DNA from: a virus
IMG/VR virus record: IMGVR_UViG_3300036790_000238
Location: 1-41,283 of that record
Length of the DNA: 41,283 nucleotides
Direction: 5' to 3' (one strand)
In this document: in pieces, positions 13,565 through 21,674 of the stretch
Layout of the letters: each line of letters starts with the position of its first letter
Numbering within the stretch: position 1 is the stretch's first letter
Translations under genes and position numbers: made by a program
The notes under the pieces: generated by a model
The model's input: only the letters and a program-made list of their open reading frames with translations
Told to the model about the DNA's origin: nothing
Databases searched by the model: none

Positions 13565-14310
13565 CAGCAACAAATGCCATCTCGGTTGCCGCGCTCGATC
13601 TGATCAACAGTGCCCTGCGGCTGCTGGGCGTGCAGGCGGCTGGAGAAACTCTGCCCATCAGCGATGCTAACGACTGTCTGGTCACGCTGCAACAGATGAT
13701 CGACGCATGGAACGCTGACCGGCTGGCGATTTTTACCACCACATCCAACGATTTCCCGTTTGTGCTCGGCACGCAGTCTTACACGCTGGGTCCGGGAGGG
13801 AATTTCGACATTGAGCGTCCGGCGCGCATCGACGGGATGAGCGCGATTCTTCTGACTAATCCATCTAATCCCGTCGAAGTGCCGATTTACATGTGCTCGG
13901 TAGACTACTGGCAGGTCGAGATTCCGGTAAAGGTGGTCAACTCGTCATTTCCTCAGGTTTGCTATGACGATGGCAACTTCCCGCTCAGAACGCTGAATTT
14001 CTGGCCTATTCCGCAGTATGAGCAGAACAGCGTCCGAATCTATAGCTGGCAGCCCCTGACCTCTCCTGGCGCTCTGAATGCAGCGATCACCTTTCCGCAG
14101 GCATATTCCGAGGCTTTGCGGTTCAATCTGGCCGTGCGGCTGGCTCCTGAGTATGGCGCGCAACTCTCGCCGGTCATTCAGGCTATCGCCGTGAGTTCGC
14201 TTGCGGCTATCAAGACGATGAACGCGCCTGACTTAGCCCTGCGTTCAGACCTGATTGCTTCTCCGGCTGGCTATAACTACAAAGCAGACCTGTTCGGGAT
14301 TCCTTACTGA
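13561..14310 (+). CDS. Head-tail adaptor, P22 gp4-like
   Basis: The 249-residue protein opens with two helices typical of the gp4 tail accessory family (ALDLINSALRLLGVQAAGET, CLVTLQQMIDAWNADRLAIF). It then has beta-rich and helical parts including QAYSEALRFNLAVRLAPEYG. It follows coat and precedes gp10, as in P22. The adaptor closes the portal and starts tail assembly. It is longer than P22 gp4 (166 aa), as in many environmental relatives. Confidence 0.85.
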   Translation: MTATNAISVAALDLINSALRLLGVQAAGETLPISDANDCLVTLQQMIDAWNADRLAIFTTTSNDFPFVLGTQSYTLGPGGNFDIERPARIDGMSAILLTNPSNPVEVPIYMCSVDYWQVEIPVKVVNSSFPQVCYDDGNFPLRTLNFWPIPQYEQNSVRIYSWQPLTSPGALNAAITFPQAYSEALRFNLAVRLAPEYGAQLSPVIQAIAVSSLAAIKTMNAPDLALRSDLIASPAGYNYKADLFGIPY

Positions 14311-15770
14311 TGCGATTCGGATTCTGCGGATCGAGTTATACGTCGCGCTCCACTGCGGTGGCAGATGAAGAGATGATCAATCTCTTTCTGGAGACGCTGG
14401 AGTCTCAGGGAACGATTGCGCCAAAGAAGGCATATGGAGGGGCGACGGCTGGGCCGATGCAGATCCTCTACTACACGCCCGGCCTGAGCGTGTTTGCTAC
14501 GATTCCCAGTCCTACGAGAGGATCGGTGACGAACGGAGTCAGAACGTTCTCTGTGGGCGGCGCCTCTCTGGTTGAACTCTTCGCAGACGGCACGCAGACC
14601 ACACGCGGCGCGGTGGTTAACGACAATCTTCCGGTTTCGATGGTCTTTAACCCCATCCAGTTGTTCATCGTCTCCGCCGGGCACGCTTACTGCCTTGTCC
14701 TGGCGACGAATGTGCTCACCGAGGTTACCGCCCAATTGCAGGGCACGCCGATCAAAGGAGAGTTTTCAGACGGCTACTTTATCGCTCTGCTCGCTCCGAA
14801 CATCCTGCAGTATTCCAATCCGCTGGACGGCACAACGTGGGACGCGAGCTTCATCGACGAAGTCTCCGTGTTCCCTGAGGCAGTAACGTCGATCATCTGC
14901 AATCACCGCGAACTCTGGGTTTTCGGAGGCAGGCACTTCCAGCCCTACCAGGATACGGGGTCAAACAATATCTTCGACGTGATTCCCGGGGCCATGATGG
15001 AGACGGGCAATCTGTCAACCTTCGGACCGTGCCGCGTCGATAACACAGTCTTCTGGGTGGATGAGAGCGAGCGTGGAGCGTTCTCGGCATGGCGGGCGAA
15101 CGGCTACAGCCCGGAAAGAATCTCGACGCACGCTGTGGAACTGGCGCTTTCCTCCTATGCCAACACGGCGAACCTGGTGTCTTATGCCTACCAGGAAGCT
15201 GGGCACCTCTTCTGGGTGCTGTACATCCCCGGCGCGCCGTGCAGCTGGGTTTATGACGTTTGCGAGGGACTGTGGCACAAGCGCGCGTCCTTCGTCAGCG
15301 GAGCATACGGGCCGCACTTCAGTTGGAACCATGTCTTTGCGTTCGGCATGCACCTGGTAGGGGACTGGAATACCGGCAACATCTATCAGATGAGCATGGC
15401 AAACCTCACCGACAACGGCGCGGCGATTCGCAGACTTCGCCAGGCTCCCACAGTTGACGATGAAAAGAAGTGGATTCTTCACACTCAACTGACTATCGAC
15501 TTCGAGACCGGCCTCGGTCCTCAACCCCCGTTCACGGATGGCGACGGAAATCCCCGGCAACCGCAGGCAACGCTGAGCTGGAGTGATGACAGGGGCCGGA
15601 CATGGGGCAACGATCACATTCTCAACTGCGGATTCGCCGGCCAATACAGCACAAGGGTCGTACAGAGACGGCTGGGAAGGTCCAGAAACCGCGTTTACAG
15701 GCTCGTGATGACCGATCCCATTGCGTGGGTGGTTACTGATGCCTACCTGGATACGGTGCCGAGCGTATGA
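14310..15770 (+). CDS. Packaged-DNA stabilization protein, P22 gp10-like
   Basis: The 486-residue length is close to P22 gp10 (472). The start MRFGFCGSSYTSRSTAVADE with ...NLFLETLESQG matches the gp10 family's opening, where the phage lists its tail hub strands. The protein is beta-propeller-like with repeated hydrophobic and aromatic strands. It forms the hexameric hub below gp4. Start and stop overlap both neighbours. Confidence 0.88.
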   Translation: MRFGFCGSSYTSRSTAVADEEMINLFLETLESQGTIAPKKAYGGATAGPMQILYYTPGLSVFATIPSPTRGSVTNGVRTFSVGGASLVELFADGTQTTRGAVVNDNLPVSMVFNPIQLFIVSAGHAYCLVLATNVLTEVTAQLQGTPIKGEFSDGYFIALLAPNILQYSNPLDGTTWDASFIDEVSVFPEAVTSIICNHRELWVFGGRHFQPYQDTGSNNIFDVIPGAMMETGNLSTFGPCRVDNTVFWVDESERGAFSAWRANGYSPERISTHAVELALSSYANTANLVSYAYQEAGHLFWVLYIPGAPCSWVYDVCEGLWHKRASFVSGAYGPHFSWNHVFAFGMHLVGDWNTGNIYQMSMANLTDNGAAIRRLRQAPTVDDEKKWILHTQLTIDFETGLGPQPPFTDGDGNPRQPQATLSWSDDRGRTWGNDHILNCGFAGQYSTRVVQRRLGRSRNRVYRLVMTDPIAWVVTDAYLDTVPSV

Positions 15771-16603
15771 GCAGCCCAAATCTGGTCGTTTCGCCCACGA
15801 TTTTGCAGGTCCCGGTTATCGACCCAAAAAGTGGGCGAGCGACGCCTATTTTCACCAAATGGCTGATCGCCGTAGCGAAGTCGCAGAAGACAGTCGTACT
15901 TTCGTTTGACCAGTCTGGCAATCTGCAGGCTCCCGTAGGGGCTCAGGCAACGCTGGCGGTACGTGGGATCGCCCTGACGACGCTGCTGGATCACCTGACG
16001 AATGTGGGGCTCCTGGACACTACCGACAGCATTGCGGTTGACGGGACAGGGCATCCTCTGGCGGGCGGAAAAGCCGCTTATTCCGCACTGGTCGTTTCCG
16101 CGCCAACAAGCGGTCAGGTTTTAGGCTGGAATGGAGCCAACTGGGTTCCTGTCACGCTCGCGGCAGGCGGAGTGACGCAGATCATTGCCGGAACCAATGT
16201 CTCCATCAGCCCCTCAGGCGGTACCGGGGCAGTTACGATCAACGCGGCGGGAGGAAGCAGCGGAACTCCCACGGCGACTGTAGGGCCAGCGGCCGGAACG
16301 GTCGGAGCAGAGACGCCTTCCGCAACGCTGGCTGCCGGCTCGACTGATTCGCGGGGACAGATTCAGATCGTTACCGGGACCGGACCCACCACAGGCATTC
16401 TGGCAACCATCAATCTTTCGGCTGCAGTTGGGTCTTTCGTCCTCATTTCCCCGGCCAACGGAGCCGCTATCGCAGCCGGCGGAGTAGCAAGCCAGGTATC
16501 GGCCCAGATGGTGACCTCGAGCGAGTGGACTCTGACAGCAGACCCGAACGCGACGCAGGCAGATGTGAATTTCATGGCATGGAATTATTGGGTGATTGCG
16601 TGA
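15767..16603 (+). CDS. Tail needle or fibre-like protein in the gp26 position
   Basis: The 278-residue protein has a helical start (PIFTKWLIAVAKSQKTVVLS). A Gly/Ala-rich fibrous middle (SAPTSGQVLGWNGANWVPVT, TQIIAGTNVSISPSGGTGAV) follows, as in trimeric tail fibres. The C-terminal beta knob (GQIQIVTGTGPTTGILATIN to MAWNYWVIA) resembles fibre tips. P22 encodes its needle gp26 directly after gp10, so a needle/plug or receptor-tip role is likely. Sequence alone does not separate needle from fibre. Confidence 0.7.
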   Translation: MSSPNLVVSPTILQVPVIDPKSGRATPIFTKWLIAVAKSQKTVVLSFDQSGNLQAPVGAQATLAVRGIALTTLLDHLTNVGLLDTTDSIAVDGTGHPLAGGKAAYSALVVSAPTSGQVLGWNGANWVPVTLAAGGVTQIIAGTNVSISPSGGTGAVTINAAGGSSGTPTATVGPAAGTVGAETPSATLAAGSTDSRGQIQIVTGTGPTTGILATINLSAAVGSFVLISPANGAAIAAGGVASQVSAQMVTSSEWTLTADPNATQADVNFMAWNYWVIA

Positions 16604-16812
16604 CGATACGGTCTCGAGTTCTTGAAGTGGTGCAGCGAGAAGTGAGCGGAGTCGTCCTGCCCTCGACTCAGCTTGACCGGCTGGGACTTGATTCGCTGGA
16701 GACATTGAACCTGTTTCTTATGCTCTCGAAAGAGGTTGACGATATTCCCGACTCCGAGATTCCTAATCTACAGACGGTCGGCGACATCATCGGCTATCTG
16801 GAGCGCCAGTGA
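16600..16812 (+). CDS. Acyl carrier protein
   Basis: The GTG start overlaps the previous stop (GTGA), giving 70 residues. The phosphopantetheine site LGLDSLE places the modified serine at residue 32. The four-helix plan fits: helix 1 RSRVLEVVQREV, helix 2 from DSLETLNLFLML, then IPDSEIPNLQTVGDIIGYLE. Such proteins carry acyl groups as thioesters after a host phosphopantetheinyl transferase attaches the arm. It overlaps the GNAT gene by GTGA, so the two are co-translated. A coding place inside the virion operon is unusual. Confidence 0.88.
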   Translation: MTIRSRVLEVVQREVSGVVLPSTQLDRLGLDSLETLNLFLMLSKEVDDIPDSEIPNLQTVGDIIGYLERQ

Positions 16813-17279
16813 CCTCGATTCAGGTTGAAAGCTGGGAAAAAGCCTTTCCTGATATCAAAGCCCTGTTTCCGGGGCACTGGAAAGAACTGGCGATGTTTCA
16901 GGAAGATATCCCGCTGGGCATCGATGAAGAGAAATATGCGGCGCTGGACAAGGCCGAAATCCTTCTTATCCTCACCGCACGCTCCGAGGGGAAGCTGGTT
17001 GGGTACTACTTCTGGTTCGTCATGCCGCACCCGCATTACTGCACGGCAGGTCCTATGGGGCTGACAGATATGTACTATGTGTTGCCTGAATATCGCGGCG
17101 GGACAGGAGCCAGGTTGTTCATCGCCAGCGAGACTGAGTTGCGGAAGCGGGGCGTCATCAAGGCGATCACCAGCTGCAAGTTGAGCGAAGACCATACAGC
17201 TTTTCTGGAATGCCTGGGATGGACCTGGAGCGATAAAACTTTTGTGAAGCTCCTGAAGGGGGAAAACGGATGTCCGTAA
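16809..17279 (+). CDS. GNAT-family acyltransferase
   Basis: The 156-residue protein has the GNAT core. A strand (GKLVGYYFWFV) is followed by HPHYCTAGPMGLTDMYYVLP and the pyrophosphate-binding loop RGGTGAR (96-102). GNATs of this general type, with the HPHY segment, recur in podovirus virion regions, with an unknown substrate. Here it is coupled to an acyl carrier protein, so the donor may be acyl-ACP rather than acetyl-CoA, as in HlyC-type or LuxI-type GNAT-fold acyltransferases. The neighbouring ejection proteins are candidate acceptors; this is inference. Confidence 0.85.
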   Translation: MTSIQVESWEKAFPDIKALFPGHWKELAMFQEDIPLGIDEEKYAALDKAEILLILTARSEGKLVGYYFWFVMPHPHYCTAGPMGLTDMYYVLPEYRGGTGARLFIASETELRKRGVIKAITSCKLSEDHTAFLECLGWTWSDKTFVKLLKGENGCP

Positions 17280-18460
17280 CCGGCGGAATTCTGGCGGGCG
17301 TAGGGCTGGCGGGCAGCATCGGTGCCGCAGCTATCGGATCAAACGCGTCGCAGAACGCGGCGAGCACACAGGCCAATGCGGCTGACCAGGCGGCGCAACT
17401 TCAGTATCAGGCTTCGCAAAATGCGCTCGGATTCCAGGAGCAGGAATTCAATCAGAGCCAGGCCAACCTTCAGCCCTGGCTGCAGTCTGGCGCGGGTGCT
17501 TTGTCCAGCCTCGATTACGGGCTGGGCATCACTCCGCAGGCTATTGGGCAAACGAACTCGGTAGGGAACTTTACCGCTCCGGCGTCTTCGACCGCGGCGG
17601 CTCCGACCAATATCGGTTCTACGGTTCCTCGACCGTCTCCGCTGACTACGGGGCCTTCGGGTATCCAGTCTCCGAGCGGCGGACCTATTACGGCTCCGGG
17701 AGTCGGGAGTACGCTTCCCGGCGCACCGGTATCGACTCCGGTGAAACTCGGTTCGGCTGGGACGGCGGCTGGAACGGCTGCGACTCCTGTTACCGGCACC
17801 CCAGCCTCTCCGGTGGGCACAGCAGGCGCGAATCCGGCAGCGGGCGGGATGGGATATGGCTCCCTGCTGGCGTCCTATCCTGGGGGTCAGTTCACGGCTC
17901 CCACCGCTGCCCAGGCTGAGCAATATCCCGGCGAGCAGTTCATGATGCAGCAGGGCAACCAGGCCATTCAGCAATCGGCTGCTGCGTCCGGGGGTCTGCT
18001 GACAGGCGGGACGGCAAAGGCTCTGGACCAGTATTCTCAGGGTCTGGCATCGACCGACTATCAGAATGTCTACAACAACACGCTGGGAAGTTACGACACC
18101 AATTACAACGCCTTCGAGAACAATCAGGCAAATAGCTACAACCGGCTGGCATCGCTCGCCGGGCTGGGGCAGACGACTGCGCAGCAACTTGGATCGCAGG
18201 GGCAGTCAGCCGCCAATGCGGTAGGGAGCAATCTGCTGGGAACGGCGTCGGCGATGGGGCAGGACTACCAGAACGCCGCCGCTGCCAATGCTTCCGGATA
18301 TGTCGGCTCAGCGAATGCCTGGGGCGGGGCTCTCAGTGGGTCCAGCGGCAGCCTGCAGAATCTCCTGCTTCTGCAGCAATTAGGGCTCGGAGGCAATCTG
18401 GGCACCTCTGCCAGCAATCTTGACAACTTCGCGTCATCCGTAGGGGGGGTATTAGGCTAA
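17270..18460 (+). CDS. Ejection protein, P22 gp7 position
   Basis: The 396-residue protein opens with a hydrophobic glycine-rich stretch (GGILAGVGLAGSIGAAAIGS) of the kind found at the N-terminus of phage DNA-transfer proteins. It then has Gln/Ala-rich helices and a long low-complexity Pro/Thr/Gly middle (about residues 90-200), followed by more Gln/Asn-rich helices. Proteins of this type are packed in the head and injected to build a channel across the envelope. The call rests on composition and gene order (after the needle position, before gp20-like). Confidence 0.65.
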   Translation: MSVTGGILAGVGLAGSIGAAAIGSNASQNAASTQANAADQAAQLQYQASQNALGFQEQEFNQSQANLQPWLQSGAGALSSLDYGLGITPQAIGQTNSVGNFTAPASSTAAAPTNIGSTVPRPSPLTTGPSGIQSPSGGPITAPGVGSTLPGAPVSTPVKLGSAGTAAGTAATPVTGTPASPVGTAGANPAAGGMGYGSLLASYPGGQFTAPTAAQAEQYPGEQFMMQQGNQAIQQSAAASGGLLTGGTAKALDQYSQGLASTDYQNVYNNTLGSYDTNYNAFENNQANSYNRLASLAGLGQTTAQQLGSQGQSAANAVGSNLLGTASAMGQDYQNAAAANASGYVGSANAWGGALSGSSGSLQNLLLLQQLGLGGNLGTSASNLDNFASSVGGVLG

Positions 18461-20031
18461 TGGGAACGATTCCTCTGCCCGCTTTGCACGTCAACCCTCC
18501 AGCGCCTGCTCCCGATCCGCTGGAGCAGTATGGACGCCTGATGTGGCTGCAGAACATGCAGCAGCAGCAGCAGACCAACCAGCAACTGCGTCCGCTGCAG
18601 ATTCAGGCCGCTCAAACCGCCGCCCAGCAGGGCACCCTGGACGTCCAGAAAAGCCAGCAGGACCTCAGGGACCAGCAGGGTATCGCCAACTGGTTCAAGA
18701 ATATTGATCCGAAAGCTGACCCTGCATCAGTTACCGATCCTGTCGCAGTAGGGAGAACTCTCGCGCAGCAAGGCGTTTCCGGAGGCGCGATTATGAAGGT
18801 TCAGGCCGGAATTCTGCAGCAGCATCAGACCCTCGCGACCCTCACCAAGGACGAGCTAACAAACAAGCAGACGATTTCTGACAATCTGGCCAACGGAATC
18901 AACGGAGTTATTGGCGAGACTGATCCGGCCAAGCGCACCGCCGCCCTTACTCCGCTGATACAAACGGCGGCCCAGAGCGGATTGCTTCCTGTTCCGGCTG
19001 CGCAGCAGATGCTCGCCAACCCCGGAGCCATCACGGATGACCAGTTAAAGCAATTCCAGAAAGGCCTGGGGGTCAGTGCTGCATTTACTCAGGCGGCGGC
19101 GCGCCAGACTTCAGCGCAAACGGAAAAAGACAAGCTTGCGGCTTCGATGAACCCACAGAGTTCTCTATATGCCCCCTCAGCAGCTTCCGTGTCGTTGGGA
19201 ACCGCTCCCGGCGCGGCTCAGATTCAGGCAGGGCAGAGCGCGCAGGCCGCGAGGACCGCTGGCGCGGAAGAGTCCGCTCGCCTGCCAGGAGAAATGCAGC
19301 TCGCCGCGCAGAGACAGGCCCTGATGCAGGGCGATCCGAAGGCCGCTGGCCATCTTCTGACAACGGGCGAAGCGACGCTCTCGGAATTAAAGACGCGGGG
19401 GGCCACGCCGCAGTTTATTGAGCAAGCCCTGCAGGCGGCTAGCCAGGAAAGCGGCGGGAAGTACAACGCGATGCAGGCGGATGCGGCGTTTCAGGTCGCC
19501 AAATCTCAGGCGAACGTGGCCTTTTTTGGCTCCTCGAAGTCCCTCACCGATCCTGGAGGGACGCTGGACCAGCTGGCTCAGGTCGGGAAGACTATCCCGC
19601 AGAACCAGATTCCGGCGTTCAATTCCGTCGCGGACTGGGAAAAGGCTGCTACCGGCAGCGGTCCGCTGGCGCACTACGCTGCTACGGCGCTGGGCGTCGC
19701 GGATGACTATGCCAAGGTGATGGGGGGTGGCCAGGGAAGCGATACATCCCGCCTGCAGGCTCTCCAGATCATCAATAAGAACCTCAGCCCTGAAGGCCGA
19801 GCGGCTGCAATTGACGGCATCCGCAACGCCGTCACGTCTCAAACGAATTCTCGCATCGGCGCTAATCCTATTTTGCAGAGGATGTATGGGAACGGGACCG
19901 GACAGCCAACCCAGCCGAGCGCGCCTTCCTCGGCACCTGCCTCTTCGCAGTCTCCGAAGATGGATCAGGTAAAGACCTTTCCGAACGGCAAGGTGGGCAA
20001 GTGGGATGGAACCGGCTGGGTGGCTCAGTAG
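18460..20031 (+). CDS. Ejection protein, P22 gp20 position
   Basis: The 523-residue protein is strongly Gln/Ala-rich and helical (WLQNMQQQQQTNQQLRPLQI), lacks membrane segments, and ends with a Pro/Ser-rich linker plus a compact FPNGKVGKWDGTGWVAQ tail. Its start overlaps the stop of the gp7-position gene. Size, composition and order match the second of the three P22 ejection proteins (gp7, gp20, gp16), although I see no specific motif. Confidence 0.6.
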   Translation: MGTIPLPALHVNPPAPAPDPLEQYGRLMWLQNMQQQQQTNQQLRPLQIQAAQTAAQQGTLDVQKSQQDLRDQQGIANWFKNIDPKADPASVTDPVAVGRTLAQQGVSGGAIMKVQAGILQQHQTLATLTKDELTNKQTISDNLANGINGVIGETDPAKRTAALTPLIQTAAQSGLLPVPAAQQMLANPGAITDDQLKQFQKGLGVSAAFTQAAARQTSAQTEKDKLAASMNPQSSLYAPSAASVSLGTAPGAAQIQAGQSAQAARTAGAEESARLPGEMQLAAQRQALMQGDPKAAGHLLTTGEATLSELKTRGATPQFIEQALQAASQESGGKYNAMQADAAFQVAKSQANVAFFGSSKSLTDPGGTLDQLAQVGKTIPQNQIPAFNSVADWEKAATGSGPLAHYAATALGVADDYAKVMGGGQGSDTSRLQALQIINKNLSPEGRAAAIDGIRNAVTSQTNSRIGANPILQRMYGNGTGQPTQPSAPSSAPASSQSPKMDQVKTFPNGKVGKWDGTGWVAQ

Positions 20032-21663
20032 ATGCCATATCTCGACGCGAACGGCAACCCGATTTCCTCGCCAGCAGCCTCTTCGCCGAAGGTCTATCTC
20101 AATCCGGCTACAGGAGAGCCGGTTGGACAAGGGCAGTCGCCGGGATTTTTCAAGTCGATGCAGAATTCTGTTGACCAGACCCTGAACGCGCCTCCCACGG
20201 ATTCAGGCTGGCGCGGGGAAGTCGAGAACTTTGGCCAGACGGCGGCCAAAACCCTGCTCGCTCCGGTTCTTCACCCCGTCCAAACGCTTCAGGGCGTGGC
20301 TAACGCTGCCTCCGGACCCGTCCCCGGACTTGCGCCAGCCATTGATGAGGCTACTAACCTGCATGACGCTTACCAGCAGGGAGGGACTCCCCGCGTCCTG
20401 TCTACGGCAGCCGGCCAGGTCGCTGGAGGAGCACTACAGGGCGGTTTGATGAAGGCGGTTCCTGAAGTCGCTTCGACTGGAGCCAGTGCGGTTCGGTCCG
20501 CAGCCGATGCTACCGGTCTGATGGATGGCCCTCCAGAATCGCTGATGACGCAGGCCATGCGGGGGAGTGTCAATAAAAATAACGTCAACTGGGCCTCCGA
20601 CGTGAAACAGGCCGTTCCGCTGATGAAGTCAGCCGAGCCTCAGATCGGGCGTCCGATTCAGGGCATTGACGACGCACTCGCCGCGGCGAAGACGGCAAAA
20701 CAGTCAATCTGGCAGCAGTATCAGGCGCGGCTCAACAACGCGGGCGGGCAGAGCGCCACAATCGACGGCAACGAGATTGCCGATGCGATGCAGAACAGCG
20801 TTGATAAGCGAACCGCGCTCCAAAACCCTCAGTTAGCGGACAAAGTGAAGCAAATTGCCGACACCTATCGGCGTCCGATACCGGTTCAGGAGGCAGAGGA
20901 GTTTCTGCAGTCGGCAAACCGAGACCTGACTACCTATTATGCGAAAAACAAGGTCGGGCAACAGGTAGCCCAGGCCGATCCGGAGACTGCCTACCAGGTG
21001 GCCGAGACAGGCGCGCTCCGAGACGCTCTTTATTCGAAAATGGACGACCTGACCGGTCCCGGGTCTGCGCAGTTGAAGCAGGCTTACGGGTCCCTCAGCA
21101 ATGTTCAGAAGGTGCTGGCCGACAGGCAGCTCGTCGCCGCGCGGCAGGCTCCTCAGACGCTCCCTGAGCAACTCGGCTTTCTTCGCGGAGTCGGGAAAAT
21201 CGCGAAAAGCGCCGCCAACATGGAATTTGGAGACGCCGCAGAAGGCGTTGGAAACATGGTCGGCGCGCGCTGGCTGGCTGCGCGGAACTCCTCCGACGCC
21301 ATGATTACGCGGGCGTTTCAGAATGCTCCGCAGGCTCAGCCCTTCCCCGCATCGCAGTTCCGCCCGCCTCTCCCGGTGGGGCACCAGCTTCCAGCCCAGA
21401 GCGGTGCTCCAACAATTCTTCCCTACAACCCGCAGATGACCCCAGGGGAACAGGTCGCAGCTGCCATGCAGGCCGCTCGTCAAAACCCTCAACTCGCGCT
21501 TCCTGCGTCCGCTGGACGCGGGGCACCCACAATTCTGCCGACCAGCGCGATGACAGCCGGGGAAAAGTCTGCGGCGCTGATGCAGTACCTGCGCCAGCGA
21601 CAGCAACTCGCGCTTCCCGCCAAGGCTTCTCCTCTCCTCACGCCGCCGCCGCCGCAACAATAA
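20032..21663 (+). CDS. Ejection protein, P22 gp16 position
   Basis: The 543-residue protein follows directly on the previous stop. It starts PYLDANGNPISSPAASSPKV, a motif echoed at the end of the preceding protein (FPNGKVGKWDG), then has helical Gln/Ala-rich stretches and a Pro/Ala-rich end with two copies of a GAPTILP...MT.GE....A repeat (about 460 and 500). No transglycosylase motif is evident. Its place before the tailspike matches gp16, the P22 protein that crosses the membrane first. Confidence 0.6.
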   Translation: MPYLDANGNPISSPAASSPKVYLNPATGEPVGQGQSPGFFKSMQNSVDQTLNAPPTDSGWRGEVENFGQTAAKTLLAPVLHPVQTLQGVANAASGPVPGLAPAIDEATNLHDAYQQGGTPRVLSTAAGQVAGGALQGGLMKAVPEVASTGASAVRSAADATGLMDGPPESLMTQAMRGSVNKNNVNWASDVKQAVPLMKSAEPQIGRPIQGIDDALAAAKTAKQSIWQQYQARLNNAGGQSATIDGNEIADAMQNSVDKRTALQNPQLADKVKQIADTYRRPIPVQEAEEFLQSANRDLTTYYAKNKVGQQVAQADPETAYQVAETGALRDALYSKMDDLTGPGSAQLKQAYGSLSNVQKVLADRQLVAARQAPQTLPEQLGFLRGVGKIAKSAANMEFGDAAEGVGNMVGARWLAARNSSDAMITRAFQNAPQAQPFPASQFRPPLPVGHQLPAQSGAPTILPYNPQMTPGEQVAAAMQAARQNPQLALPASAGRGAPTILPTSAMTAGEKSAALMQYLRQRQQLALPAKASPLLTPPPPQQ

Positions 21664-21674
21664 GGAAACTCGAA

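Noticed and set aside
20833-21660. 275-codon minus-strand frame opposite the gp16-position gene
   Set aside because: Low-complexity Arg/Leu translation, no start signals, and it opposes a continuous operon gene.
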